From Lampris incognitus (taxonomy: Eukaryota; Chordata; Actinopteri; Lampriformes; Lampridae): DNA of 64,000 bases. The stretch is taken from the NCBI RefSeq assembly GCF_029633865.1, contig NC_079213.1, positions 93,793,682-93,857,681 on the forward strand, written 5' to 3'. The notes under the pieces are model-generated. The model ran no database searches and was not told the origin of the DNA. It saw nothing but the letters and a program-made list of their open reading frames with translations. Positions 21,249-34,421 of the stretch are shown here, in pieces; the first letter of the stretch is position 1; the number at the start of each line of letters is the position of its first letter. Position numbers and translations under genes: made by a program.

Positions 21249-23520
21249 TATTACATACATCAAGTCTTGGATTTTGATAAATCTTATATAACAGCAAAAG
21301 CTGCATGCTAAAATCTAAAAATAGTCAAAATGTTGATATGAAGTTCAAAGGATTCAGTAAAATGTTGTAATTATTTAAATCATAATTAGCACAACAACAA
21401 CAAAAAAACCCTGGATTATCATGTAGCTGACATTCGTGCAGCACTGAGTTCATGCATAGGAAGAGGGAACTGATCACGATAGACCATAAACCAGAACTGA
21501 ATGGATTTTGGCTTCTTCAGCAAAACCACTTTTGATTCAACTGTCAGCAGGCCATGATTTATTTTGGGATCGAAATTAAAGATGCAGGACTGAAACATCG
21601 AGGGTATAAAGATAAACTATAAATTAGGGAAGCTTTTGTTGCATGTGTCGCTAGACTTAGCCCTCCCAGTCATATTAGCAGCGGTCGCCTATAGCTAGCT
21701 CATGAGGCACAACAGGCAGTCCCTCCATCTGTCTGTCTGTCTCACTGTTTGCCTCTGGTTGATGTGTTTCAATTAGAAGTGTTTCTCTTTGTGTGCCAGC
21801 CACCCACTTACCAACCTAGCCCTGACCGCCTGCCAGAGGGGCCCCTGTTGACAACACCTGCCCTCACCCCGACCCCCCCCCACCTTCACTCCCCCTCCCA
21901 CCCCACCATCCCCTTCAATAAGCAGGGGCCCTTTTTTCCTGTCTCCAGCCCCCCAAAACAGACACACACCCCCCTTTTCTCTCTCCCTCTAGCAAGTGTG
22001 TTGTGAGTGTATATGTTCCTAATTCCTTTCTCATACGGCCACAAGCGTTCAACACACACAACCTCCGCATGTACAAGTCACTTACACGTGTGCATACAAA
22101 GACACGCTGGTGCTCCTGTGACTCCTTTGCTTGAGCAGCCACCCTGCTGGGTAAATCCCCTCAGCCTGTGCTTGTTTTTCATGCAGGCCCCCGAAGGGAC
22201 GCCTATGATCCTGGCCTGGGGCTGGGGAAGGGACTGCGGCTGGCTGAGGACCTGGCTCCTCTCTTCTTTCTCTGGCTGTCCACATTATGCCTGAACTGTG
22301 GCCATAATGGGCTGTGAATGGTTTCGCAATTAAACAACAGCTCATCCACTACAGTGCCCGCTGCCAAGGACATAATTGGCCTAAGTGGGCATCAAGCGCC
22401 AGGGCGGGCAGATCCAAGCTCGGTGCGGCTGGTGGAATCTGATGCCTAAACCTCTGGCCGGTCGCATTATTGACTTTGACTCTTTTTTATTAAAGGCAGA
22501 CTGGCAGTACACAGGCAGCCGGAGGAGGAAGCCAAGTATAGCTGCAGAACCCCCAAACATGCTGCACGTCCTGGGCACAACTTCCTGTCACAGGTCGCTG
22601 TTCAGTGAAGGCCACCCTAACATGTTATTATGTCGCGGTGCAGGACAGACCATACCCTAGATGAAGTGTTTTGCATTTCTGATATTCTGTATTTTGAATT
22701 CATGGAAATGGAACATGGACACCGTGTGCAGTGTTGCTGGGTTTGCAAGAGGCAAACATCTTTGTTTGATCCGGTGGTGGAGATTGAGAAAATGTTGCCG
22801 GCATTGCTGCTGCGTAAATCCTCAGTCCGTCTGGTAAACAACAAGGTCTTACGTGCGTTTGCCCCTCCCTGTGCAAATGGTGTGAAGGTTGTTGATAATC
22901 TTATTTTAGGAAAAGACACCTCACCGATTGGTGTGACACAAAGAGAGGAAAAAAAACAAGGAGGGGAGAGGGGTGTTTGTTAGAGCACAGATCATAGAGG
23001 TGGGGGCAGGGGGTGAGGAGTGAGGTGGAGGGGGGGGGGGGATAAAGGGACAGACAGAGTCTCCACCCAAGACCGCTGTGGCTGCTGGTGGAGAGGTGTT
23101 GTTTTACAAATTGTTTTCTTCCTGGAGCCCCCCCCCCCCATTCTGTTTTTGTCCTCTCCTTCACCCCACCTACTCCCCCCCACCCCACCCCCACCAAAAC
23201 ACACACACACACAGTTTCATTACTACTGTTGCTTTTTTCTTTACCTCCCAGCCCCCTCCTCCCCACGCCGTTCAGTTTCACCCCTCTGTCTACCTCATGG
23301 AGGGCCTCCTAAAATCCCTTTTCCTTTTTGTTCCCCAGTTTATTTTTTCTTTTTTTTTTGTGATCTGAATTCTATCTTTTTTTGGGGGGGTTAATTGCAG
23401 AAATGTACTTTCCGTTTCTTACTCTCGAATCTAGATCATTGTGTAAGGAATGTAAATAAGACAATAGAAACAACTCCCAACATTTTATTAAAACGGCTTC
23501 CAAAAAGTGCTTCAAAATGT
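21249..23520. other. Non-coding, with C-rich/G-rich runs
   Basis: No exon was recognised. A poly(G) block (23029-23042) and C-rich blocks (21860-21905, 23130-23215) give spurious proline/glycine frames. The part from about 22140 to 22420 is repeat-free. Confidence 0.5.
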
Positions 23521-23804
23521 AGACGTCCGGATGGCGTAGCGGTCTATTCCGTTGACTACCAACACGGGGATCGCAAGTTCAAATCCCTGTGTTACATCGG
23601 GCGTCCCTACAGACACAATTGGCTGTGTCTGCAGGTTGGAAAGCCGGATGTGGGTATGTGTCCTGGTCACTGCAGTAGCGCCTTTTCTGGTCAGTCGGGG
23701 CGCCTGTTCAAAGGGGAGGGGGAACTGGGGGGGAATAGCGTGATTCTCCCACGTGCTACGTCCCCCTGGCGAAACGCCTCACTGTCAGGTGAAAAGAAGC
23801 GGCA
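23521..23804 (+). mobile_element. SINE-A copy 7, 3'-truncated
   Basis: The head is intact, apart from a deletion after the B box. The copy stops at gaaaagaagcggcaca, about 120 bp short of the usual tail, and joins a tttatatagcacttt-type fish repeat. Confidence 0.8.
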
Positions 23805-23831
23805 CATGGTTCCCTGTGCCGGGTAAATGGA

Positions 23832-23910
23832 CTGTGTTTTATATAGCACTTTTCTAGTCGACCGACCACTCAAAGCGCTTTTTTACAATGCATGACTCAC
23901 ATTCACCCAT
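23832..23910 (+). repeat. Fragment of a common fish dispersed repeat
   Basis: The tgttttatatagcac ... ctcaaagcgctttttacaatg segment is similar to 48275-48372 in this window (tttatgtagcgctctatc ... caaagcgcatcacg), so it is a dispersed repeat. The family was not identified. Confidence 0.5.
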
Positions 23911-24605
23911 ACAGTGAAAAGACTCGTAACAACAAATCACACGTGCTTGCTGACACGCATGCGGACACACACATACGTCTTTTCACGCCCCGGCATGGTG
24001 GACAACTCAGTCCTTGAATGATCGAGCAGCACCAAAACAATATTAGTGACGTTATCTGCCTGCAGACCTCACAATTCTGTGGCACTGCACATTTAAATGG
24101 GAATTCTGTTTTCCACTGAATCCCACAATTCCGTCCACAGTTTCCGCAAAACGGACAATATGAGGCCCTGCTCATGTCGTCTTTCCCTCCATTAACTCCT
24201 CCCCCCTCCCGTGCTCCTTCAGACACACTACACCCCCTTAGTCTATGCATATTTGTGTCATTGCTTTCAATTGTGTCTATTTTCTTTCCACTTGGTGCTG
24301 TGACCCCAGCATCCATCTTTCTTCCTCTCGTTATTTCTTCCTCTCTCTCAGCTGTTTCCTTCCTCCCACTACTTCCATCTCCCTCCTCCTCCTCCTCTCT
24401 CGAGTCAAGTAAAGGCAGGTCAGATGACTGGTTTGATTGCTGCATCTATTTATGGCTGTTCTGCAGGTCGCCATGGTTGCTGTATATCTTCCATCAAGGC
24501 GTCTGTATGTTTGCGCCTGTGGACATGTGTGTTGTAAAGCTACTATATATGTTGTCTCACTGGGCCTACCTCCTTGCCTAGATCCATATTGCTGGCAACG
24601 AATGT

Positions 24606-24643
<38 letters not shown>

Positions 24644-25084
24644 CTATCCCCCATTGTCCACTCAACAATTAATAATGTGTGCGTATGGAAAATCTCTTTA
24701 GGCTGGAGGTTATTGGAACCAAGATTTTAATTAGGGGAGGTTTTTTTAAGCGGCGCATGCTGCATTAGCTTTAGAACAAGAACGTGTTAGAGGGGCGGAC
24801 AAGCAGGGACACAATAAGCCATCATCCTAACCGCCGAGCATGTCAGTCTTGTCAAATTGTGAGCATTGATCACACTGTACTCTGTTGTAAGCAGTCCATC
24901 TTACTTTAGTGTAGTCTTTACTAGGGGATGTGATTTCTCAAGTATATTGCTGGAGGAAACAAGAATATTCCCTGATCCTCTACGTTTCTAATCACATCTT
25001 TGAGACTTGCTTAGTTCGGCCGAGAAGAAGCCCCTGTTGTTAGTGTGACACTTTTGAATGATTGATAGAATAATCTTGTTGTGG
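23911..25084. other. Non-coding with a (CA)n tract
   Basis: No gene was recognised; there is a (CA)n tract at 24609-24640. Confidence 0.5.
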
Positions 25085-25435
25085 TGCTTTTCAGAAAGAC
25101 ACTTTATTTGTCACTGTAAGCAAGCATACAGCGAAACTCACCCTCTGCATTTAGCCCATCCTATTGTATAGGAGCAATGGGCTGTTGCAGCGCCCGGGGA
25201 CCAACTCCAGTTCTTCTTTCCATTGCCTTGCTCAAGGGCACAGACGGGAGTATTAACTCTAACACGCATGTCTTTTTGATGGTGGGAGGAAACCGGAGCA
25301 CCCGGAGGAAACCCACGCAGACACGGGGAGAACATGCAAACTCCACACAGAAAGGACGTGGGACGGCCTGGGGTTTGAACCCAGGACCTTCTTGCTGTGA
25401 GGCAACAGTGCTAACCACTAGGCCACCGTGCTGCC
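25085..25435 (-). mobile_element. DANA-like SINE variant
   Basis: The reverse-orientation tRNA-like head (complement aaccactaggccaccgtgctgcc) and the conserved core (gggaggaaaccggagcaccc) are at the right. The left half (ttagcccatcctattgtata ... ttgctcaagggcac) differs from the other copies, so this is another subfamily or a chimera. Confidence 0.7.
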
Positions 25436-26212
25436 ATTTTTGCATAGGCATGGAAATAGAACTAGATGTAATCTATAAATGTCTTCCTATCAGTGTTCCC
25501 CTGGACTGTCCTCTCTCATACAATTTCCCTCAGCTCCCAATAGGTCGGTGTGTTCTCTGTGGAAACCCCAGTGCTGCTTTGGGAAAGCTCCAGACTCGGG
25601 TCCCTTTGCACAAACCCTCTAGCCAGGTTTACGCAGCATTCTGCAAAGTGTATTCCACTCCCATTTGGCGGCCATGTTAGTAGATTTGAACATTTACACC
25701 AACCGCAATTCTGCACAGAATACACATGGATTAAAGTAAAGTTTTGGCATCTAGTCTGTTTTCCCTGCATGCTGTGCACGATTTTCACAAAACATATTGG
25801 GGTAATTAACTTCATAAGCATATACACAACATATTTGAACCATATTGGCCCAGTCTATACTCGTGTCCTGGCCGTTTATTACCATTATGAACACCAACTC
25901 AAGTTAACAGTAATCATAGAGATGATAAATACCTGATCTACCACGAAACATCACTTTGCTAAAATTGTTTTGTCACTTAATGAAAGTAGATGTTTAGTCA
26001 TTTCATCATTTCATGTTGTCACACATACAAAGTTCACAGCGGACACATTGTCTGGTCTAAACAACAAGCTGCCCCTTCGAGGTCGTTCAATCCAATCAAA
26101 CCACAATCACAGATGACATCAGATGGATGACTACATGGTGGACAAACTCATGTTCATTAACATTCAACTTGTTTTGAGATCAGTGAATTGTAAGGCAGTT
26201 TACACATCAGGG
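25436..26212. other. Non-coding, no recognised feature
   Basis: AT-rich unique-looking sequence with no gene or named repeat recognised. Confidence 0.45.
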
Positions 26213-26537
26213 ATTGATATTGTTCCTGGGTTCAAACCCTGGGGTTGTCCAACCTTGGGGTTATCCCAGGTTGTCCTCTGTGTGGCATTTTCATGTTCTC
26301 CCAGTGTCTATGTGGGTTTCCTCCGGGTGCTCCAGCTTTCTCCCACAGTCCAAAGGCATGTAGGTCAGCTGAATCGGCCATACTAAATTGTCCCTAGGTG
26401 TGAATGTGTCAGCCCTGTGATGGCCTGGCGGTCTGTCCAGGATGTCACCCCACCTGCTGCCCAATGACTGCTGGGATAGGCTCCAGCGTCCCACAACCCG
26501 AATTCGGCTGAGCAGTTTGGCTAATGGATGGATGGAT
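26213..26537 (+). mobile_element. DANA-like SINE copy, 5'-truncated
   Basis: It starts inside the B box (gggttcaaaccctgg), passes through the conserved cgtgggtttcctccgggtgc-type core and ends in atggatggatgg tail repeats. Confidence 0.83.
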
Positions 26538-27607
26538 GCATGGATTGATATTGTAAAACTAGACCATGGTTATAACATATCAGCTGTATTTCTCACCAGA
26601 GGGCAGATTGAAAACCTGGACTATGTGGTCCTTAAACTTTCACATTGCTCAATTTGGACCACTTTTAAAGCATCAGTTCTCAGCATTTGTTCCAGTGGTC
26701 TGAGTCAGCCCAGGGTCTCTCTGCTAACTGGTCATCGTGGACATCCAGTCACCTTCATGCAACATCTCCCTCCCGGCATGCAAAGCAGTGAAATACAAAG
26801 GGAAGAAGGAACATGGTGTGATCCGAGATACGGATAACTGACATGGAGTAAACAGAAGCAGTAGTTGGTTACTGAGCTTCCAGATCCCCCAGATGTACTT
26901 TGACGCATTTTAGCTCTAACTCCCATCAGTTCGTTGTAGTTACAACAAACTTTTTTTTGGTACAGTGAATGCACGTTGCTGAGTTCACACTGTTATGCTT
27001 ATGACTAATACTCTCCATCGTCGGCCCCTGTACGCTGGCCCAGGAGACCCCTTCGCCAGTCGTCTTTGCTGTTTTCATTGGCTGCTCGCTCTGCTGATGG
27101 AAAGACGGGTTCAAACCGGGGCTCTGTCGAGTTGAGAGGAGGTTTTGCAGGGATGTTGCCTGACTCTGATTTGATAACCTCAGTCTTATTGGCATTACTG
27201 CAGCGGGCCAACAAATAGCTGCTGTCATGTGAAACCTACAAGACTCCAAATGTTGGTGTTTTTCTTTTTTTTCCCCCTTCTTTTCTTTGCTTAGACTGAA
27301 AATCAGCCCGGTCCTCAACATGCAAGTTTTGTCAGTTTTGGGCCTTGAAGGGCTTTTACGCTTACAAGGTGTTTGTCCAAGTCAACATTTAAACAAATTA
27401 TATGTAGTTTGTTTATACCTGAGAAGTATTATTAGTCAATTCCTCACAGAGTGTCACTTGGTCTTTTTAGAGATCCGATGCTCTGCTGCTTAGGACAGCT
27501 CAGTGCAGGTCAATGAATCACTCGGGTCAGTCGATCAAAGTTTTATTTATATAGCACATTCTGCACATTGAATCACAATGCAATGTGATTAACATGTAGA
27601 AATGCAA
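26538..27607. other. Non-coding, no recognised feature
   Basis: I see no gene. A tttatttatatagcacattctgc fragment (about 27540-27563) is part of a dispersed fish repeat. Confidence 0.45.
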
Positions 27608-27976
27608 TCCCGGTTCAAGTCCCCGTGTTACCCTCGGCTTGATCAACGTCCCTACAGACACAATTGGCCGTGTCTGCAGGTGGGAAGCCAGATGTGAGTA
27701 TGTGTCCTGGTCGCCGCACTAGCGCCTCCTCTGGTCGGCCGAGGCGCCTGTTTGGGGGGAGGGGGAACTGGGGGGGGAGTAGCGTGATCGTCCCACGTGC
27801 TGCGTCCACCTGGTGAAACTCCTCACTGTCAGGTGAAAAGAAGCAGCACATGTATCGGAGGAGACGTGTGGTAGTCTGCAGCCGTTCCCGGATCGGCAGA
27901 GGGGGTGGAGCAGCGACCGGGACGGCTCGAAAGAGTGGGGTAATTGGCCAAGTATAATTGAGGAGAAAAGGGGGGA
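27608..27976 (+). mobile_element. SINE-A copy 8, 5'-truncated
   Basis: It begins at the B box (cggttcaagtcc) and keeps the body and G-rich tail; the A-box half of the head is missing. Confidence 0.82.
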
Positions 27977-29536
27977 GATCCCCCCCCAAAAAGTAAACTA
28001 ACCAAAAACAATTGGATAAAGAGAATAAGATATCAAAGTTAACAGCATATAAATCCAACAAAAAAAATTGAAAACACAGTTAAATACAGTGAAGAAAACA
28101 TAACAGAATAAAGAAATGCAATGATGTGACATAATGGTAATCACAAGTGTTTAAACTTCAATTTGAAAATTAATCTGAAGTTTTTGAATGTTTTCCTGTG
28201 CCCTGATTTCAATTTGGCTTTTTTAGTAGATCGGCAACATACCTGAAACTACCTGAATTGGCCTGATATGGCGAACTCAACCCATGTGGTACCAGTGGCA
28301 CCCCCAAGGGGTGGTCACGGCCACCCTGATACTACCCCTGGCCCCCCTGCTAGCCCCCCCCCCCCAGCTATGCACATCAGATCTTTAGTAACGTTAACTG
28401 TAAAAAAAATAAGAAACCAAAGTATTTGAATATGCGATTCCTTAACTCTCATTTTGACAGTTTTCAACTAGCCTGTACAGCGTACTGCAGCAGCATGATA
28501 GAATCCCTGAAGTTCAGTCATGGCTTTTGGTTTTGGTGTGCCACCCCAAGATTTTCAGTGACCCCATTTGGTCCCCCCATGAACAATTTCAGGGAGCGCC
28601 ACTGTGTGGTACTAGTCTTCTTGTCTTGAAATAGAGTAGCCAACATGAAAAGTCATGCACGTGTCTGCAAAATGTGACCTGTGTTCTGTATTGTTTGTGT
28701 GTGTGTGTGTGTGTTTTCTGGACATAAGATGTGGGGGTGTGTATGCATGACCCCTGTGACAGGTCTGTTTCTCCTAGCTATGATGGAGAGTTTCCCTCCT
28801 TCCTCCCCTCCTAAAGAGGCTTCCTTCCTGAGGCTGCGTGGTTTGGGTGACGGGTGGAAGGGAGCGGTCGGAGGAGGAGGGAAGAGGGAGGAGATGGCCG
28901 TGGTTGAGAGTGGGCTCATTTGTCTCATACAAGGTGTGGCAAGGGCAAACAAAACAACATCTGGCTGGGTTTTAAAGACCCGCGTCCTCAATCGCTCAAA
29001 CGAAAGTGACATTTAGTAACGATGCAGATGTTTGGATTCGTGTCGCTGATCAAACCAGACGAGATAAATAATCCGCGGAAGACACTTGTCATGTTTTGCG
29101 TCAGCCTATTTTGGCGCCAGACGTGTGGGAGTTTACCACCTTGGACGATACAATGAGTGTCGTCATATGTTGGTGTACGACTCAACGTCTTATCCGAATT
29201 TTCCAGCAGGTTGAAAATGCGGGTAGTGCAGAGAATAAGAGTCTTGTGTAAACCCTGTTTGATCCAGGTCCTATCTGTGAACTTGAGTAACATGGATTTC
29301 GCAACACGCTGCACATGAAATGTCCCCGTTTCAGTGATTCCCTGTAACGTAGGTTTGTACTATATCTCCATGAATATTTCAGCCGCTGGTTGTGTGGTCA
29401 GTGCTGGCTGAGGCTGGGTTACCTCCAAGCCTTAAATTTGATATAGATACAAAACAATCATCGGCGAACTGAAAGCTATTATTTTTCGGCAGCCAGCCCT
29501 GCTGCTGGTGTTGACGGCATCAGTTGCTCTGCTGTG

Positions 29537-29581
<45 letters not shown>

Positions 29582-29974
29582 CTTAGCTCTTGCTCTGCTC
29601 AGTGCAATGCTGTGAATATGAAATAGGGCAGCTAGCATCTGCACTGCAGCCTTTCCGCCCCTGGCCTGCACATTGTACCCACCACTCAGTACAGCTTGCA
29701 GGAAGATAGGAGAGCTGTGTGTGTGTGTGTGTGTGTGGGTGGGTGGGTGAGTTTGACTGAGGGTTAAGTTTACCTGCATCTGTGCCCTTCTCTCGGTTTA
29801 TCTTCTTGTCTCTCCTCCTCTTGTGTCTGAGGGGCTTTTGTTGTTTGTGTATATAGGTCTGAGATGTATTTTATGTGTGTGTGCGTGTGTGTGCGTGTGT
29901 GCACGGGTTCAGCCCCGTGGCTTGGTTTTGCATATTAATCTGGGCCTTCGCAGCCGTACTCGTAGTGCCTAACT
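27977..29974. other. Non-coding with GT tracts
   Basis: No exon was recognised. Microsatellites lie at 28692-28714, 29543-29579, 29717-29737 and 29874-29903. Confidence 0.5.
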
Positions 29975-32355
29975 CAGCGGTCGGGAACCTATGGCTCGCG
30001 AGCCATATATGGCTCTTCCGGTGATGGCATATGGCTTCCAGACAATTTTGAGTTGAAAAATTTTTTTTTTTTTAAAAATCAGTTTGGAACTGATTTTAAA
30101 ATACTTGTGATATTTCTTAATAATATTGTGTCATTTTAAAGTAAACAGAAATTAGTTTTGAAGATAAATTTCACGGGTCACCCGTGGGTCGGGTCGGGAA
30201 CCAATGGCTCGCGAGCATGTCCGGGTCATTGTAAAGGTGAAGAAATCAATTTGATCAGATAGCCAACTAGTTTATCCGCTTCAACCCTTGTAACGGAAAA
30301 GATGGCGAAAAGAAAAAAAGACGATGATTACCGTGCATTCCAGGCTGCGTGGACAGAGGAATTTGCAATTTGTGGAGAGAGCAGGATCTGCGGTATGTCT
30401 AATATGCAATGATAAAATTGCATCGATGAAACGGTCAAATATAAAGCGGCACTTCGGTACGCACCATGCTTAATTTGCATGGAAATATCCAGCGGGGGAC
30501 GGCAGGAAAAGGGCATGCGAGGAGCTACAGCGGAGAGTGCAGACGAGTCAGCAGCAACTACGTGTGTGGACCAAGCAAGGTGACGGGAATTCCGCTAGCT
30601 TTGCGGGGGCTTTGGCAATAGTAAGGAATGGAAAGTCATTCACAGATGGCGAGTATGCCAAAACATTCATGCTTGATGTGGCCAATGAACTGTTTGATGA
30701 CTTCCCAAATAAAGACAAGATAATCAAACGAATAAAAGACATGCCCCTGTCAGCAAGAACTGTGCACGATCGTAGCATCATGATGGCAAATCAAGTCGAG
30801 GAAACACAAATTAAGGACATAAACGCCGGGACATACTTTTCTCTCGCGTTAGATGAGTCAACAGACGTTAGCCATCTATCTCAGTGCAGTATCATTGCCA
30901 GGTATGCTGCAGGTGACACACTGCGTGAGGAAAGCTTGGCTGTTTTGCCAATGAAAGGGACAACAAGAGGAGAGGATTTATTCATGTCTTTCATGGAGTT
31001 TGCTAAAGAAAAAAAACTACCGATGGATAAACTTATTTCTGTCTGTACTGATGGTGCACCCTGTATGTTGGGGAAGAACAAAGGATTTGTAGCGCTTCTC
31101 CGTGAACATGAAAAGAGAGCCATCCTAAGTTTTCATTGCATCCTGCACCAGGAGGCGCTTTGCGCTCAGACGAGTGGATAGGGGCTTGGTGAGGTGATGT
31201 TGCTGGTCATTCGAGTGGTCAACTTTATTGTTGCCCGAGCTTTAAATGATCACCAGTTTAAAGCTCTGTTAGAAGAAGTTGGGAATCATTATCCCGGTCT
31301 GCTTTTACACAGCAACGTGCGTTGGTTGTCAAGGGGGAAGGTGCTCAGCCGTTTTGCAGCTTGCCTGAGTGAAATCCGGACTTTTCTTGAAATGAAAGGC
31401 GTCAAGCATCCTGAGCTAGACAACACTGACTGGCTCCTGCAGTTTCACTATCTCGTGGACATAACTGGCCATCTGAACCAGCTCAAGTGAAAATATAAGG
31501 TATTGGAAATACCTTATCATCCCTTCAACAAGCAGTGTTTGCATTTGAAAGCAAGCTGGAAGTCTTTCTCAGGGACATTGAAACAGGTCGTCTTCTGCAC
31601 TTTGAAAGACTGCAACAATTTAGAGATGCATGCTTAGCAAGTGACTCCACTCAACATCTGGATCTCCAGCAGCTAGCTGGCTTTTCGTCCAATCTCCTGC
31701 AGTCATTCAAAGCACGTTTTGGAGAATTTCGTGCGCGCACTGGTCTTTTCAAGTTCATCACTCATCCACATGAGTGTGCAGTGGACAAAATCGACCTGAC
31801 ATGCATCCCCGGGGTCTCTATCGGAGACTTTGAGCTGGAAGTTGCTGACCTGAAGGCATCAGACACGTGGATGAGTAAGTTCAAGTCACTTAATGGAGAG
31901 TTGGAAAGTCTTGCGCGACAGCGAGCAGAGCTGGCGAGGGAACACAAGTGGACAGAAATGAAAAATCTTCAACCTGAAGACCAGCTGATTCTTGAAACTT
32001 GGAACGAGCTTCCTGTGACATACCACACAATGCAGCGTGTGAGTATTGCCGTATTGACCATGTTTGGCTCTACATATGCATGTGAACAGTCTTTCTCGCA
32101 TATGAGGAACATTAAGACCAACCTACGCTCACGTTTAACTGATGGAAGCCTCAACGCCTGCATGAAGCTCAACCTCACCACGTATGAACCAGACTACAAG
32201 GCCATCAGCAAAACCATGCAGCACCAGAAGTCGCATTAAAAGTAAGACATATTTAATTTTTTATACGTTAAAAATACTATATGGCTCTCAATGAAATATA
32301 TTTAGAAATATTTGGCTTTTATGGCTCTCCCAGTCAAAAAGGTTCCTGACCCCTG
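29975..32355 (+). mobile_element. hAT-superfamily DNA transposon, full length with decayed transposase
   Basis: The terminal inverted repeats are cagcggtcgggaacct (left) and, in complement, caggggtcaggaacct (right). They are bordered by 8-bp duplications that match at seven of eight bases (gcctaact at 29967-29974, ccctaact at 32356-32363), the length made by hAT transposases. Subterminal tatggctct repeats occur near both ends (30000s and 32280-32330). The interior encodes a hAT transposase with BED-finger remnants and a C-terminal dimerisation region. The element is complete in extent but its gene carries several lesions. Confidence 0.92.
30302..32239 (+). pseudogene. hAT transposase (BED finger / hAT dimerisation type), inactivated
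   Basis: The gene starts at a Met at 30302 (MAKRKKDDDYRAFQAAW). The zinc-finger region is frameshifted near 30365-30400. A long open stretch (about 30537-31178) carries the catalytic-core landmarks ALDESTD (30848-) and CTDGAPCMLG with the following HCILHQE. It ends in an in-frame TAG at 31179-31181, and the same frame then resumes to a TGA at 31488-31490. After a further frameshift the C-terminal part (31535-32239) runs to the hAT dimerisation motif ACEQSFSHMRNIK and a natural stop. Lesions are few, so this is a moderately recent death. The family would bind and cut the element ends. Confidence 0.88.
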
Positions 32356-34369
32356 CCCTAACTCATGGGCGTGTCTGCCTGGTTTAAACACACAGGCATC
32401 ACAGTAAGGCCCTGCGTTTTGTCTCTGAGCAGAGATGCACTGGGAGATGAACTCTGCTCTCTAATGTCTCCAGAGGAAAAAATCCGGATAATCTTTTGGT
32501 ATGTGTCCTATCAGGGGCAGAATTTATTTTTTTGGGGGGGGGGGTCAGAGGTCTCAAGGAAGCACGTAGCATGGCTGAGTCTTGCTTGTCCCGGACTCGC
32601 CGGCCACCTGAACCCAAAGCCCTCGAAACATGAGGAGGGCAGGAAAAAAGAGAGGTAGAGAAAGGATTGGGGGAGGGGGAGGGGTGGGTCGATAGATGGA
32701 TAGAGGGAGAACGAGAGAGAGAGAGAGAGAGACCCGTGACAATCAGCCCCTTGATAAACATTTTGTGGGTGTCAGTCGAGGACATAGAGTGATTTGAGTT
32801 TCTCTCCTCTCTCTCTTTCTCTCTCTTCCTTTCTCTCTCTTTCTCTGCCCCCCCCCCCCCCTTCTCTGTCTCTGCCTCTCTCCCTCTGTGGCTAATATGA
32901 GGAGATAATGGGCCATTGAGGCAGAAAGGGAAGGCTTAAAAACACCTTAGTCATGACTGGGCTGCTGCTCAGCACCGCTGATTAAATTACCCAGATGAAG
33001 CGGGATATTTATCTAAGCACAACTGCAATCCATAAAACTACAGTTACAAGTGCCCAGTTAAAGATGTCAAATCGCTGTCCGCAGCTCTCCTACCCGTACA
33101 TATTAGCGTGAGCCGTGTGTGTGCGTGTGTGTGTTTGCACAGGGCTGGAATGCAGCGACCATACTAAATAATGTTTGTCATTTCATTTATTCAGGCATTA
33201 AGTTTTCCTCCGTGTGACATGGTAGAAGTTGGACCTGCAGCCGCCTCGTGTAGCCAGACCTTTTTCCTCACTTGATTTCATTCGGGTTTACCGCTGTGCC
33301 AGCGCTGGAGGAAAGTCTGGCTGAAAGCTGTAGTCGAGTGGGAACGGAGGCAGAAATCCAAATAAAGTTTTTTTTCTTTCTTCTCGCCCCCCTTACCCCC
33401 CCTTCAATGACGCAATCAAAATTATTGGCACGGGTGGATGGGGTGGGGGTGAGGGGGTACACCAAAATAGGATATCAATGAGCATTGTCTTGTGTGTGTT
33501 TTATTGGCCAGGGATCCATTTCCTGTGCGAGACAGGAAAGGTGATTGATTTAAGATGCGGATGCTAAATTGGACTCTTCTTGTGCACCGTCCGCAAAAAG
33601 ATTTGGCCATTAAAAAAACAAAAACAAAAAAAAACGGCCGTTCAAGTTGAGCTAGAACTGCTCAGGAACTGATGACACCGATGTTCTCGATCTCCGGTCC
33701 GCTGTGTGTGTTGTGTATGTCACCCCAGGCGTACCGCAGGCTCGTTGAGCCAAGCCCTCGGCGTATTTTGAAAGGAGTTGAAATCCAGCCGCAGAGAGGT
33801 AGCCTCTTACTAATGGTCCTGATGGCGATCGTGCCCCGGTGCCGGGTATGGTTGGTTATGAAGGACCCTTTCTTTCATCTGGTGTGTGTGTGTGTGTGTG
33901 CGCGTTTGAGAGACAGAGGGAGACAGAGAAAGAGAAGGAATGGGAGGTGGGGGAGACGGAGGATGTGTGTGTGTGCATCTGGCTGCTTCCTTTCTTGTTG
34001 CAGACGTATGCAGAGGCGAGCAGACAGTATGTCAATACGTTCACAGGCTGTCCGTGTGTTTGTGCGCGCAGATTTCCTGCCTCCCTTCGAGTGTTGGTGG
34101 GCGTGTTTCTGTGTGAGATTTTGAGCCGTGGCGGTATAGATGATGAGGCCAGTGATGCAGGTGTCTCGTTCACTAGATGAATGTTCACCCGTTGCCTCCC
34201 TCCATCACCTCCCTGCTGTCACCACACTGTCCACTCAGCAAAGAGTGCCGGGCATGTGTGTCCGTGTGTAAGTGTGTGTGTGTAAGTGTGTGTGTGTTTG
34301 TGTGCACGCTTGTATTTATGAGCACATGTGAGAGAATACATGTTGACTGCAGTGGTATATGTGTGAGTC

Positions 34370-34421
<52 letters not shown>

